From the NCBI RefSeq assembly GCF_900172235.1, contig NZ_FWFQ01000008.1:83367-147366 (forward strand): a stretch of DNA of 64,000 bases, given 5' to 3'. A program made the position numbers and the translations under genes. Shown piece by piece: positions 53,430 through 61,175 of this stretch (the first letter of the stretch is position 1; every line of letters begins with the position of its first letter). Below the pieces are notes generated by a model. The model worked only from the letters and a program-made list of their open reading frames with translations, was not told where the DNA came from and did not search any database. The stretch comes from Pseudoruegeria aquimaris (lineage in GTDB: Bacteria > Pseudomonadota > Alphaproteobacteria > Rhodobacterales > Rhodobacteraceae).

Positions 53430-54076
53430 GCGCCGAAGCCCGCCTGCGCGAGCAGATCTGTCTGCTCGCCAAATCCATGTTCGACCGGGGCCTGACCGGC
53501 GGCAGCACCGGCAACATCTCGGCCCGCACCGAGGACGGCGGCCTGCTCGTCAGCCCCACCGGCACCAGTTTCGGACGGCTCGATCCGGGCCGGCTCAGCC
53601 GGTTCGACGCCAAGGGCGTGTTGATCGGCGGCGATGCGCCGACGAAGGAAATGCCGCTGCACAGCGCCTTCTACGAGACGCGCAGCACGGCCGGCGCGGT
53701 GGTGCATCTGCACTCCTGCCACTCCGTGGCGCTCTCCATGCTGCCCGAGGTGGACCCGGACAACTTCCTGCCGCCGCTCACGCCCTACGGCATCATGAAG
53801 CTGGGCAGGGTGAAGCTTCTGCCCTTCTTCCTGCCGGGCGACCCCGCGATGGGCGAGGCCGTGCGCGGGCTCGCGGGCAAGCGCAGCGCGGTGATGCTCG
53901 CCAACCACGGCCCCGTGGTGGCCGGAAAGGACGTGGAAGCCGCCTGCAACGCCATCGAAGAGCTGGAAGACACCGCGCGCCTCGCGCTCCTCACCCGCGG
54001 CATGAACCCGCGCGGCCTGACGGAAGCACAGGTGCAGGCATTGGTGACGAAATTCGACGTGGCGTGGGATGATTAG
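53426..54076 (+). CDS. otnC: 3-oxo-tetronate 4-phosphate decarboxylase OtnC (class II aldolase family)
   Basis: A 216-residue class II aldolase/adducin-type enzyme. Conserved segments are GLTGGSTGNIS (about 23-33), PTGTSFG (45-51), Glu at EMPLHSAFY (about 75-83), the zinc histidines VVHLHSCHS (about 92-100), and ANHGPVVAGKD (about 161-171). OtnC decarboxylates 3-oxo-tetronate 4-phosphate to dihydroxyacetone phosphate and CO2. As the last gene of the operon after otnK it completes the characteristic otn pair. Confidence 0.9.
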   Translation: MSAEARLREQICLLAKSMFDRGLTGGSTGNISARTEDGGLLVSPTGTSFGRLDPGRLSRFDAKGVLIGGDAPTKEMPLHSAFYETRSTAGAVVHLHSCHSVALSMLPEVDPDNFLPPLTPYGIMKLGRVKLLPFFLPGDPAMGEAVRGLAGKRSAVMLANHGPVVAGKDVEAACNAIEELEDTARLALLTRGMNPRGLTEAQVQALVTKFDVAWDD

Positions 54077-54114
54077 GGAAGTCTGTTCCTCGGGCAGGTC
54101 GAGAAGCGATGATT

Positions 54115-54227
54115 GCCCAACAGGCACTGTTGGGCCGCGCCGACCCGCCCCCGTCAAACCGAAGGTTTGCTTCCGGCAAAACGGGGCGGCGCGATTGCGC
54201 CACCCCTCGGGTCGGCGCTCCGTTGCG
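54115..54227. repeat. Structured intergenic repeat element, copy 2 (end of tct-otn operon)
   Basis: First hairpin GCCCAACAG-GCA-CTGTTGGGC (54115-54135), outer stem GCGCCGACCCG/CGGGTCGGCGC (54137-54147 with 54208-54218), inner CCGCCCC/GGGGCGG and GCGATTGCGC. Compared with the copy at 44718, three base pairs differ and all changes are compensatory. An extra AAACC-GAA-GGTTT hairpin is inserted in the inner loop. It again lies between convergent genes. Confidence 0.75.
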
Positions 54228-54260
54228 CATCTTACGATGACCCTTATTGAAATGAATGAG

Positions 54261-55376
54261 TCAGGGCAGGGGATCCGTCTTGAAAAGACGGATCTTCAGC
54301 CCGCCGTGGGCGACCGGGCTGCGCAATGGGCCAAAAGGCAGGCCGGTCGCCTGCGCCAATCCGGCATCCGAAGTGATCACCCCCACGCGCCAGCCGGAGA
54401 ACCCGGCCATCAGCCGCTTGCCGAGGGTGCCATAGAGTGAAAACAGCTCTTTCCGATCCCCGATCCGCGCGCCGTAGGGCGGGTTCACGATCACGAGGCC
54501 GGGGCCGTCACAGGGCGGCACCAGCGCGCCGACGGAGCGCTGCGCGAACTCGGCAACGCCCGCAACGCCCGCCCGCGCCGCGTTCTGCCGGCTCGCCTCA
54601 ACCGCGCCTGCGTTGCGGTCAAACCCGTAGAAGCGATGCTGCGAAACATGCGGCTGGTTCTGCGCCTTGAGCCCTTCAAAGGCCTCCGTGTCGAATGTCG
54701 CCAGCTGCTCGAAGGCGAAATGCCGGCTGCGCCCGGGCATCAGGCCGAGCGCCCATTCGGCGGCTTCGATGACGAAAGTGCCCGAGCCGCACATCGGGTC
54801 CACCACCGGCTCCGCCCCCGTGTAGCCGCAATCCCGCAGGAACAGGGCGGCCAGGGTCTCGCGCATCGGTGCCTTGGCCACGGCGGGCTTGTGCCCGCGC
54901 TTGTGCAGGGACTCGCCCGAGGTGTCCACGCTGAAGGTGCAGAGATCGTTCTCGATCCGCAGCTTGAGCACCACTTCGGCCTCCGGTGAGACCGGCGCGC
55001 CGAAAGCCTCCGCCAGCGCGCGCTCGATCCGCTCGGCCGCCGCCTTGGCATGGTAGATCTTGCTGCGTTTCGAGGTCACGTCCACCCGCACCGGCACGTC
55101 GCGGCGCAACACCGCGCCCCAATCGAAGGCGCGGGCCTTCTTGTCGAGCTGGGCCAGGTGGTTGGCATGGAAGCTGCCGATGCGGGCCAGCACCCGGCCC
55201 GCGCCACGCAGGCAGAGGTTGGCGCGCCAGACATCGGGCCAGCCGCCCTCGAAGGTCACGCCGCCCGGCGTCAATTGGGGCGCGGGAAAGCCCAACTCGA
55301 TCGCCTCGCGCCGAAGCGCGGGCTCCAGCCCCGGCGGGGCCATCAGGAAGATTTCGAATGTCTGCGCGGATGTCAT
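54261..55376 (-). CDS. THUMP-domain RNA methyltransferase (RlmL/YpsC family)
   Basis: A 371-residue class I SAM-dependent methyltransferase of the RlmK/L N-terminal type. Domains in order: ferredoxin-like plus THUMP (about 1-160; includes VDVTSKRSKIYHAKAAAERIERAL), then the Rossmann methyltransferase domain with DPMCGSGTFVIEAA (193-206) and the base-flipping NPPYGARIG motif (298-306). Members methylate 23S rRNA guanosines (m2G2445 in E. coli RlmL). The second domain (RlmK) of the enterobacterial fusion is absent. It is monocistronic and convergent with the otn operon. Confidence 0.88.
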   Translation of the reverse strand: MTSAQTFEIFLMAPPGLEPALRREAIELGFPAPQLTPGGVTFEGGWPDVWRANLCLRGAGRVLARIGSFHANHLAQLDKKARAFDWGAVLRRDVPVRVDVTSKRSKIYHAKAAAERIERALAEAFGAPVSPEAEVVLKLRIENDLCTFSVDTSGESLHKRGHKPAVAKAPMRETLAALFLRDCGYTGAEPVVDPMCGSGTFVIEAAEWALGLMPGRSRHFAFEQLATFDTEAFEGLKAQNQPHVSQHRFYGFDRNAGAVEASRQNAARAGVAGVAEFAQRSVGALVPPCDGPGLVIVNPPYGARIGDRKELFSLYGTLGKRLMAGFSGWRVGVITSDAGLAQATGLPFGPLRSPVAHGGLKIRLFKTDPLP

Positions 55377-55593
55377 GGCGCTTCCTTACGCCCGAACACG
55401 GCCCCGCGCGAGGGCAAATCCGGCCGCGCGGGGGCAGGCAGCGTCAATATGCACCCCATCTTCTGCCTGCGCGCGGTTGATCCGGAAGGCGCGATTGGCT
55501 AATCCGAACACGCCTGCCGCCTGTGCTGGCGCCGCCGTGGCCGCGAACTTGCCGCCGCAACGGCCCCCAGGCGGCTTGTCGGAATTTATTGTC

Positions 55594-55611
55594 GCGGTGG
55601 GGCCCCACCGC
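55594..55611. promoter_or_regulatory. Perfect 18-bp palindrome upstream of icd
   Basis: GCGGTGGGGCCCCACCGC is a perfect palindrome 43 bases before the icd start codon, directly after an AT-rich TTGTCGGAATTTATTGTC stretch that could contain the promoter. It could be a regulator binding site or a leader hairpin. The rest of the 278-base interval 55377-55654 shows nothing else. Confidence 0.4.
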
Positions 55612-55654
55612 TGGCCACACACACTTCTGAAACACACGAGAAAGGTTTTGGGAC

Positions 55655-57868
55655 ATGGCAGAAAAACAGACGCCGAACATATTGTATACAATTGTAGACG
55701 AAGCGCCCCAGCTGGCGAGCGCCTCGCTTCTGCCGATCATCCAGGCCTTCGCGAAACCCGCCGGCATCACCGTCGGCACCAAGGATATTTCCGTGGCCGG
55801 GCGCATCCTCGCCGCCTTCCCGGAATACCTGGAAGAGAATCAGCGCGTCACCGATGATCTCGCCGAACTCGGCGAACTGGTGAAGACGCCGGACGCCAAC
55901 GTGATCAAGCTGCCCAACATCTCCGCCTCCGTGCCGCAGCTCACCGCCGCCATCGCCGAGCTGCAGGCGCAGGGCTACGCGGTGCCGAACTACCCGGAAG
56001 ATCCGAAGACGGACGAGGAAAAGAGCATCCGCGCCCGCTACGACGCCATCAAGGGCTCCGCCGTGAACCCGGTTCTGCGCGAGGGCAACTCCGACCGCCG
56101 CGCCGCCAGGGCGGTGAAGAACTTCGCCCAGAAGAACCCGCATTCGATGGGCGCCTGGACGGCCGACAGCAAGACCAAAGTCTCATCCATGCCCGGCAAC
56201 GATTTCTACGCCAACGAGAAATCCGCCACCATCACCGCCGAACAGGCCGGTGACGCACGGATCGAGTTCGTCGGCAAGGACGGCGCCGTCACCGTGCTGA
56301 AGGACGGCTGGACGCTGGAAGAGGGCACCGTCGCCGATGCCACCTTCATGTCGGTCAAGGCGCTGTCGGCCTTCCTGGCCCAGGCCATCGAGGACACCAA
56401 GGCCGACGGCACCATGTTCTCGCTCCACCTGAAGGCGACGATGATGAAGGTCTCCGACCCGATCATCTTCGGCTATGCCGTGAAGGCCTGGCTTGCCCCT
56501 GTCTTCGAGCAGTTCGGCGACGAGCTGAAGGCGCTCGGCGTGAACCCGAACTCCGGCCTCGGCGATCTGCTGAACCGCGTCAAGGACAACGCCGCCATCA
56601 TGGCCGCGATCGAGGCCGTGGCCGCCGAACGCCCCTCCATGTACATGGTGGACAGCGACAAGGGCATCACCAACCTGCACGTGCCTTCCGACGTGATCAT
56701 CGACGCCTCCATGCCCGCGGTGATCCGCGCCGGCGGCAAGGGCTGGGACGAGAAGGGCCGGAAGGGCGACACCAACTGCGTCATCCCCGACCGCTGCTAC
56801 GCGACCGTCTACGATGAGGCGATCAACTTCTTCAAGGCCAACGGCGCGCTGAACCCGGCCACCGCGGGGGCCGTGGCCAACGTGGGCCTGATGGCCCAGA
56901 AGGCCGAGGAATACGGCTCCCACCCGACGACCTTCGAAGCCCCGGCCGACGGCACCATCCGCATCGTGCTCGCCAATGGCGACGTGCTGCACGAGCACGC
57001 GGTGGAAGCCGGCGACATCTGGCGCGCCTGCACCGTGAAGAAGGCGCCGATCGAGAACTGGATCCAGCTGGCCATCGATCGCCAGCGCCTGACCGGCTCC
57101 GAGGCCATCTTCTGGCTCGATGCCAACCGCGCCCACGACGCCGAGCTGATCAAATACGTGAAGCCCGCGCTCGAAGCCGCCGGCGTGGCCGACAAGTTCC
57201 AGATCCTCGCTCCGCGCGAAGCCACGGCCCAGACCCTGAAGACGATCACGGCCGGTGAAGACAGCATCGCCATCACCGGCAACGTGCTGCGCGACTACCT
57301 CACCGATCTCTTCCCGATCCTCGAACTGGGCACCTCCGCCAAGATGCTCTCCATCGTGAAGCTGATGAACGGCGGCGGCCTGTTCGAAACCGGCGCCGGC
57401 GGCTCCGCGCCGAAACACGTGCAGCAGCTCATGGAGGAAAACCACCTGCGCTGGGATTCGATGGGTGAATTCTGCGCGCTGGGGGAAAGCCTGAACTTCC
57501 TCGCCGACAGCCAGGGCCTCGCCAAGGCCGGCGTGCTCGGCAAGGCCGCGGAAGCCGCCACCCAGGGCATCCTCGATCACAACCGCTCGCCCTCCCGCAA
57601 GGTCGGCGAGCCGGACAACCGCGACAGCCACTACTGGTTCGCCCGCTACTGGGCCGAGGCGCTCGCCGCCCAGACGGAAGACGCCGAACTCGCCGCCCAT
57701 TTCGCCCCCATCGCGGCGGAACTGGCGGCCAAGGAAAGCGAGATCCTCGCCGAGCTGGCGGCGGTCCAGGGCAAGCCCGTCGATCTCGGGGGCTACTACC
57801 ACACCGATCCGGCCAAGGCCGCGGCGGTGATGCGCCCGAGCGCCGCGCTGAACGCGATCATCGGCTGA
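55655..57868 (+). CDS. icd: NADP-dependent isocitrate dehydrogenase, monomeric type
   Basis: A 737-residue cytosolic TCA-cycle enzyme converting isocitrate to 2-oxoglutarate with NADP. Length and sequence fit the monomeric IDH-II family (about 740 residues): the N-terminus reads [20 protein letters not shown], followed by [24 protein letters not shown] (substrate loop, about 146-169), [17 protein letters not shown] (about 250-266), [16 protein letters not shown] and the C-terminal [25 protein letters not shown]. This family is unrelated in length to the dimeric icd of E. coli (416). The ATG at 55655 follows AAAGG. A terminator follows the stop. Confidence 0.95.
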   Translation: MAEKQTPNILYTIVDEAPQLASASLLPIIQAFAKPAGITVGTKDISVAGRILAAFPEYLEENQRVTDDLAELGELVKTPDANVIKLPNISASVPQLTAAIAELQAQGYAVPNYPEDPKTDEEKSIRARYDAIKGSAVNPVLREGNSDRRAARAVKNFAQKNPHSMGAWTADSKTKVSSMPGNDFYANEKSATITAEQAGDARIEFVGKDGAVTVLKDGWTLEEGTVADATFMSVKALSAFLAQAIEDTKADGTMFSLHLKATMMKVSDPIIFGYAVKAWLAPVFEQFGDELKALGVNPNSGLGDLLNRVKDNAAIMAAIEAVAAERPSMYMVDSDKGITNLHVPSDVIIDASMPAVIRAGGKGWDEKGRKGDTNCVIPDRCYATVYDEAINFFKANGALNPATAGAVANVGLMAQKAEEYGSHPTTFEAPADGTIRIVLANGDVLHEHAVEAGDIWRACTVKKAPIENWIQLAIDRQRLTGSEAIFWLDANRAHDAELIKYVKPALEAAGVADKFQILAPREATAQTLKTITAGEDSIAITGNVLRDYLTDLFPILELGTSAKMLSIVKLMNGGGLFETGAGGSAPKHVQQLMEENHLRWDSMGEFCALGESLNFLADSQGLAKAGVLGKAAEAATQGILDHNRSPSRKVGEPDNRDSHYWFARYWAEALAAQTEDAELAAHFAPIAAELAAKESEILAELAAVQGKPVDLGGYYHTDPAKAAAVMRPSAALNAIIG

Positions 57869-57901
57869 TCCACCGGAAAGACAACCGGAAAGAAAACACG
57901 T

Positions 57902-57930
57902 GAAACGCCCGGCCCCCGGCCGGGCGTTTC
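57902..57930 (+). terminator. Rho-independent-type terminator of icd
   Basis: GAAACGCCCGG (57902-57912) pairs with CCGGGCGTTTC (57920-57930); the T-run is part of the stem end. It lies 34 bases after the icd stop. Confidence 0.7.
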
Positions 57931-57980
57931 CGCATTCCGCGGGGCGATGCCTCGCTCCCCGGGATGGTACCGGTCAAAAG

Positions 57981-58057
57981 ATGGGGCGCCCACTTTGTTC
58001 CCCAAGTATCCCGGGGGAGCCGCCGCAGGCGGCGGGGGCGGAGCCCCCCGAAGCCCC
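57981..58057. repeat. Dispersed intergenic repeat, copy 2 (TTTGTTCC..GTATCCC type)
   Basis: GGGGCGCCCACTTTGTTCCC, then CAAGTATCCCGGGGGAGC, then a CGCCGCAGGCGGCG palindrome and GGGGGCGGAGCCCCCC. The order matches the block at 1058-1131. It lies between the convergent icd and lpd genes, bracketed by a terminator on each side. Confidence 0.5.
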
Positions 58058-58077
58058 TGCGCCAGTTGCGCAACGCA

Positions 58078-58105
58078 AAAGCCCCGGCGCGATGGCCGGG
58101 GCTTT
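58078..58105 (-). terminator. Terminator of the pyruvate dehydrogenase operon
   Basis: On the minus strand, AAAGCCCCGGC-CATCGC-GCCGGGGCTTT is followed by a short T-run (TTTTGCG). The stem is 11 base pairs. It lies 22 bases after the lpd stop and could work in both directions. Confidence 0.75.
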
Positions 58106-58127
58106 CTCTTTGAACGTGCGTATCCGC

Positions 58128-59870
58128 TCAGTGCTTCTTCTTGCGCGGAGGCATGAGGTCCGTGATCGTGCCCTCGAACATCTCGGCGGCGAAGTTCACG
58201 GTTTCGCTCAGGGTCGGGTGCGGGTGGATGGTGTGGCCCAGGTCCACCGCGTCAGCCCCCATCTCGATGGCCAGCGCCACCTCGGCGATCAGGTCGCCGG
58301 CGTTGGGGCCGACGATGCCGGCGCCGATCACGCGGTCATCGCTTTCGTCGAAGATCAGCTTGGTGATGCCCTCCGAGCGCCCCAGCGAAAGCGAGCGGCC
58401 GGAGGCGGCCCAGGGGAAGACCCCTTTGCCGACCTTCAGCCCCTTGGCCTTGGCCTCCGCCTCGGTCACGCCGACCCAGGCCACTTCCGGATCGGTGTAG
58501 GCCACGCTCGGGATGATCCGCGCGTCGAAGTAGCGCTTGTGCCCGGCGCAGACTTCCGCCGCAACCTTGCCTTCATGCACGGCCTTGTGCGCCAGCATCG
58601 GCTGGCCCACCACGTCGCCGATGGCGAAGATATGCGGCACGCCGGTGCGCTGCTGGTTGTCGACCGGGATGAAGCCGCGCTCATCCACCGCGACGCCGGC
58701 GGCCTCGGCGTTGATCTTGGCGCCGTTGGGGCGCCGGCCGACGGCCACGAGCACCATGTCGAAGGTGTCGGTGAATTCCCCGTCGGGGCCTTCCATGGTG
58801 ACCTTGAGACCCTTCTTCTGGGCCTCCACGGCCGTCACCTTCGTCTTGGTGAAGATGTTCTCGTAGCGGCCCTCGATGCGCGTGGCCAGGGGCTTCACGA
58901 TGTCCTTGTCGGCGCCGGGGATGATCTGGTCCATGAATTCCACGACCGTCACCTTGGAGCCGAGCGCATCGTAGACGCAGCCCATTTCCAGCCCGATGAT
59001 GCCGCCGCCCAGCACGAGCAGGCGTTTCGGGATCTCCTTCAGCTCGAGCGCCCCGGTGGAATCGATCACGCGGGGATCGTCATGGGGGATGAAGGGCAGC
59101 GTGACCGGCTCGGAGCCGGCGGCGATGATGCAGTTGTCGAAACTGACGGTGGTCTTCTCGCCGTCGTTGTCGACCTCGATCATGTTGGGGCCGGTGAAGC
59201 GGCCGTAGCCCGTCACCACCTGCACCTTGCGCCCCTTCGCCAGCCCGGCGAGGCCGCCGGTGAGCTGCTTCACCACGCTTTCCTTCCAGGCGCGCAGCTT
59301 GTCGATGTCGGTCTTGGGCTTGGCGAAGCTGATGCCGTGTTCGCCCATCTCCTCGGCTTCGGTGATCACCTTGGCGGCATGCAGCAGCGCCTTGGAGGGG
59401 ATGCAGCCCACGTTCAGACAGACACCGCCGAGATAGGGATCCTTCTCGATCAGCACCACCTTCTTGCCCAGGTCGGCGGCCCGGAACGCAGCCGTGTAGC
59501 CGCCGGGGCCGGAGCCCAGAACAACCACCTCGGCGTGGATGTCGCCGGCGCCGGTTGCGGTGCCGGTCGCGGCAACGGCCGCAGGCGCCGCCGGGGCAGC
59601 GGCGGCCGAGGGGGGGTCGACGGCCTCCGAGGCCGCGCCCTCCTCGGTTTCCAGCGTCAGGATCACCGAGCCTTCGGAGACCTTGTCGCCTTCGGCCACG
59701 GCGATGGAGAGCACCTTGCCCGCCGCGGGGCTCGGCACTTCCATCGTGGCCTTGTCGCTTTCCAGTTCGATCAGCGGATCTTCCGCCGCGACGGTATCAC
59801 CCACCGCCACGAGAATGCTGACCACGGGCACTTCGGAGAAATCACCGATATCGGGAACCTTGACGTCCAT
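58128..59870 (-). CDS. lpdA: Dihydrolipoyl dehydrogenase (E3) with N-terminal lipoyl domain
   Basis: A 580-residue flavoprotein reoxidising dihydrolipoamide with NAD. Residues 1-80 are a complete biotinyl/lipoyl domain with the lipoyl-lysine motif ESDKATMEVP (Lys40), then an Ala/Pro linker (about 80-112), the FAD site GSGPGGYTAAF (119-129), the redox-active disulfide in GGVCLNVGCIPSK (Cys151, Cys156), the NAD site LGGGIIGLEMG and the C-terminal HPHPTLSE catalytic His-Glu. The lipoyl domain is nearly a duplicate of that on AceF. Such fusions are known in some proteobacteria. It is the last gene of the operon, 14 bases after aceF. Confidence 0.95.
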   Translation of the reverse strand: MDVKVPDIGDFSEVPVVSILVAVGDTVAAEDPLIELESDKATMEVPSPAAGKVLSIAVAEGDKVSEGSVILTLETEEGAASEAVDPPSAAAAPAAPAAVAATGTATGAGDIHAEVVVLGSGPGGYTAAFRAADLGKKVVLIEKDPYLGGVCLNVGCIPSKALLHAAKVITEAEEMGEHGISFAKPKTDIDKLRAWKESVVKQLTGGLAGLAKGRKVQVVTGYGRFTGPNMIEVDNDGEKTTVSFDNCIIAAGSEPVTLPFIPHDDPRVIDSTGALELKEIPKRLLVLGGGIIGLEMGCVYDALGSKVTVVEFMDQIIPGADKDIVKPLATRIEGRYENIFTKTKVTAVEAQKKGLKVTMEGPDGEFTDTFDMVLVAVGRRPNGAKINAEAAGVAVDERGFIPVDNQQRTGVPHIFAIGDVVGQPMLAHKAVHEGKVAAEVCAGHKRYFDARIIPSVAYTDPEVAWVGVTEAEAKAKGLKVGKGVFPWAASGRSLSLGRSEGITKLIFDESDDRVIGAGIVGPNAGDLIAEVALAIEMGADAVDLGHTIHPHPTLSETVNFAAEMFEGTITDLMPPRKKKH

Positions 59871-59884
59871 CTCTCAGCGCCCCC

Positions 59885-61153
59885 TTACAGCATCAGCCGG
59901 CGCACGTCGCCGAGCAGGTGTTTCAGCGTGGCGCAGAAGCGCGCGGCCAGCGCACCGTCGATGGCGCGGTGATCGTAGGAGAGCGAAAGCGGCTGCATCA
60001 GGCGCGGCACGAATTGCTCGCCGTCCCAGACGGGCGCCATCTTGGAGCGGGTGAGCCCCAGGATCGCCACTTCGGGCGCGTTCACGATCGGGGTGAAGCT
60101 GGTGCCGCCGATGCCGCCCAGCGAGGAGATCGTGAAGGTGGCGCCGGACATGTCCTCGCCCTTCAGCTTGCCCTCGCGGGCCTTGGCCGACAGCTCCATC
60201 AGATCCTTGGAGATCTCGATGATGCCCTTGCGGTCGGCGTCCTTGATCACCGGCACCACGAGGCCGTTGGGCGTATCCGCCGCGAAGCCGATGTTGTAGA
60301 AATCCTTCTTGATCAGCTTGTCGCCGTCCGGGTGGATCGAGGAGTTCACCTCCCAGTGCTGCTTCAGCGCCGAAACGGAGGCCTTCACCACGAAGGACAG
60401 CAGCGTGACGCGGTAGCCCTCCTGCTTGGCGACGGCATCCAGCTCGCGGCGGTAGCCGTCCAGATCGGTGATGTCGGCTTCCTCGTTGTGGGTCACATGC
60501 GGGATGTTGAGCCAGCTGCGGTGCAACGCCGGGCCGGAGATCTTCTTGATCCGGGGCATTTCCACGTTTTCGACCGGGCCGAACTTGGAGAAATCCACCG
60601 CCGGGATCGGCGGAATGCCCATGCCGCCCTGCACGGCGCCACCACCGGCCGCCGCCGGGGCGGAAGCCGCCTTGAAGGCCTTCATCACGTCTTCGCGCAG
60701 GATGCGGCCCTTGCGGCCGGTGCCGTTGACCTTGCTCAGGTCCACGTCCAGCGTGCGGGCGAAGGCGCGCACGGAGGGGCTGGCGTGGGCCTTGCCGAAG
60801 CCGGCGTCCGTCACCGGCGCGGGGGCCGGGGCCGGGGCCGGCGTGGCGGCGGGGGCGGCGGCAGGGGCTGCCGCGGGGGCTGCTGCCTGTTCCGCGGCGG
60901 GAGCGGCCGCAGCGGCGCCTTCGCCTTCCAGCACCAGGATCACGGAGCCTTCGGAGACCTTGTCGCCTTCGGCGACCTTGATCTCGAGCACCTTGCCGGC
61001 GGCGGAGGAGGGGACCTCCATCGTCGCCTTGTCGCTCTCCAGTTCGACGATCGGGTCTTCCTCGGCGATCACGTCGCCCACGTTCACCAGCACCGTCACC
61101 ACCGGGACATCGCTGAAATCGCCGATGTCGGGAACTTTCACTTCGATTGCCAT
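59885..61153 (-). CDS. aceF: Pyruvate dehydrogenase E2, dihydrolipoamide acetyltransferase
   Basis: A 422-residue E2 core. It has one N-terminal lipoyl domain (1-80, ESDKATMEVP, Lys42), a long Ala/Pro-rich linker (about 80-125), a peripheral-subunit-binding domain (about 127-165; ASPSVRAFARTLDVDLSKVNGTGRKGRILREDV) and the acetyltransferase domain (about 195-422) ending in DHRAIDG (394-400, His395 catalytic). E. coli AceF has three lipoyl domains, so the two single domains on E2 and E3 here give a different arm layout. It lies between aceE and lpd. Confidence 0.95.
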   Translation of the reverse strand: MAIEVKVPDIGDFSDVPVVTVLVNVGDVIAEEDPIVELESDKATMEVPSSAAGKVLEIKVAEGDKVSEGSVILVLEGEGAAAAAPAAEQAAAPAAAPAAAPAATPAPAPAPAPVTDAGFGKAHASPSVRAFARTLDVDLSKVNGTGRKGRILREDVMKAFKAASAPAAAGGGAVQGGMGIPPIPAVDFSKFGPVENVEMPRIKKISGPALHRSWLNIPHVTHNEEADITDLDGYRRELDAVAKQEGYRVTLLSFVVKASVSALKQHWEVNSSIHPDGDKLIKKDFYNIGFAADTPNGLVVPVIKDADRKGIIEISKDLMELSAKAREGKLKGEDMSGATFTISSLGGIGGTSFTPIVNAPEVAILGLTRSKMAPVWDGEQFVPRLMQPLSLSYDHRAIDGALAARFCATLKHLLGDVRRLML

Positions 61154-61175
61154 GTCGTTCTCTCCTCCTTCGGCC

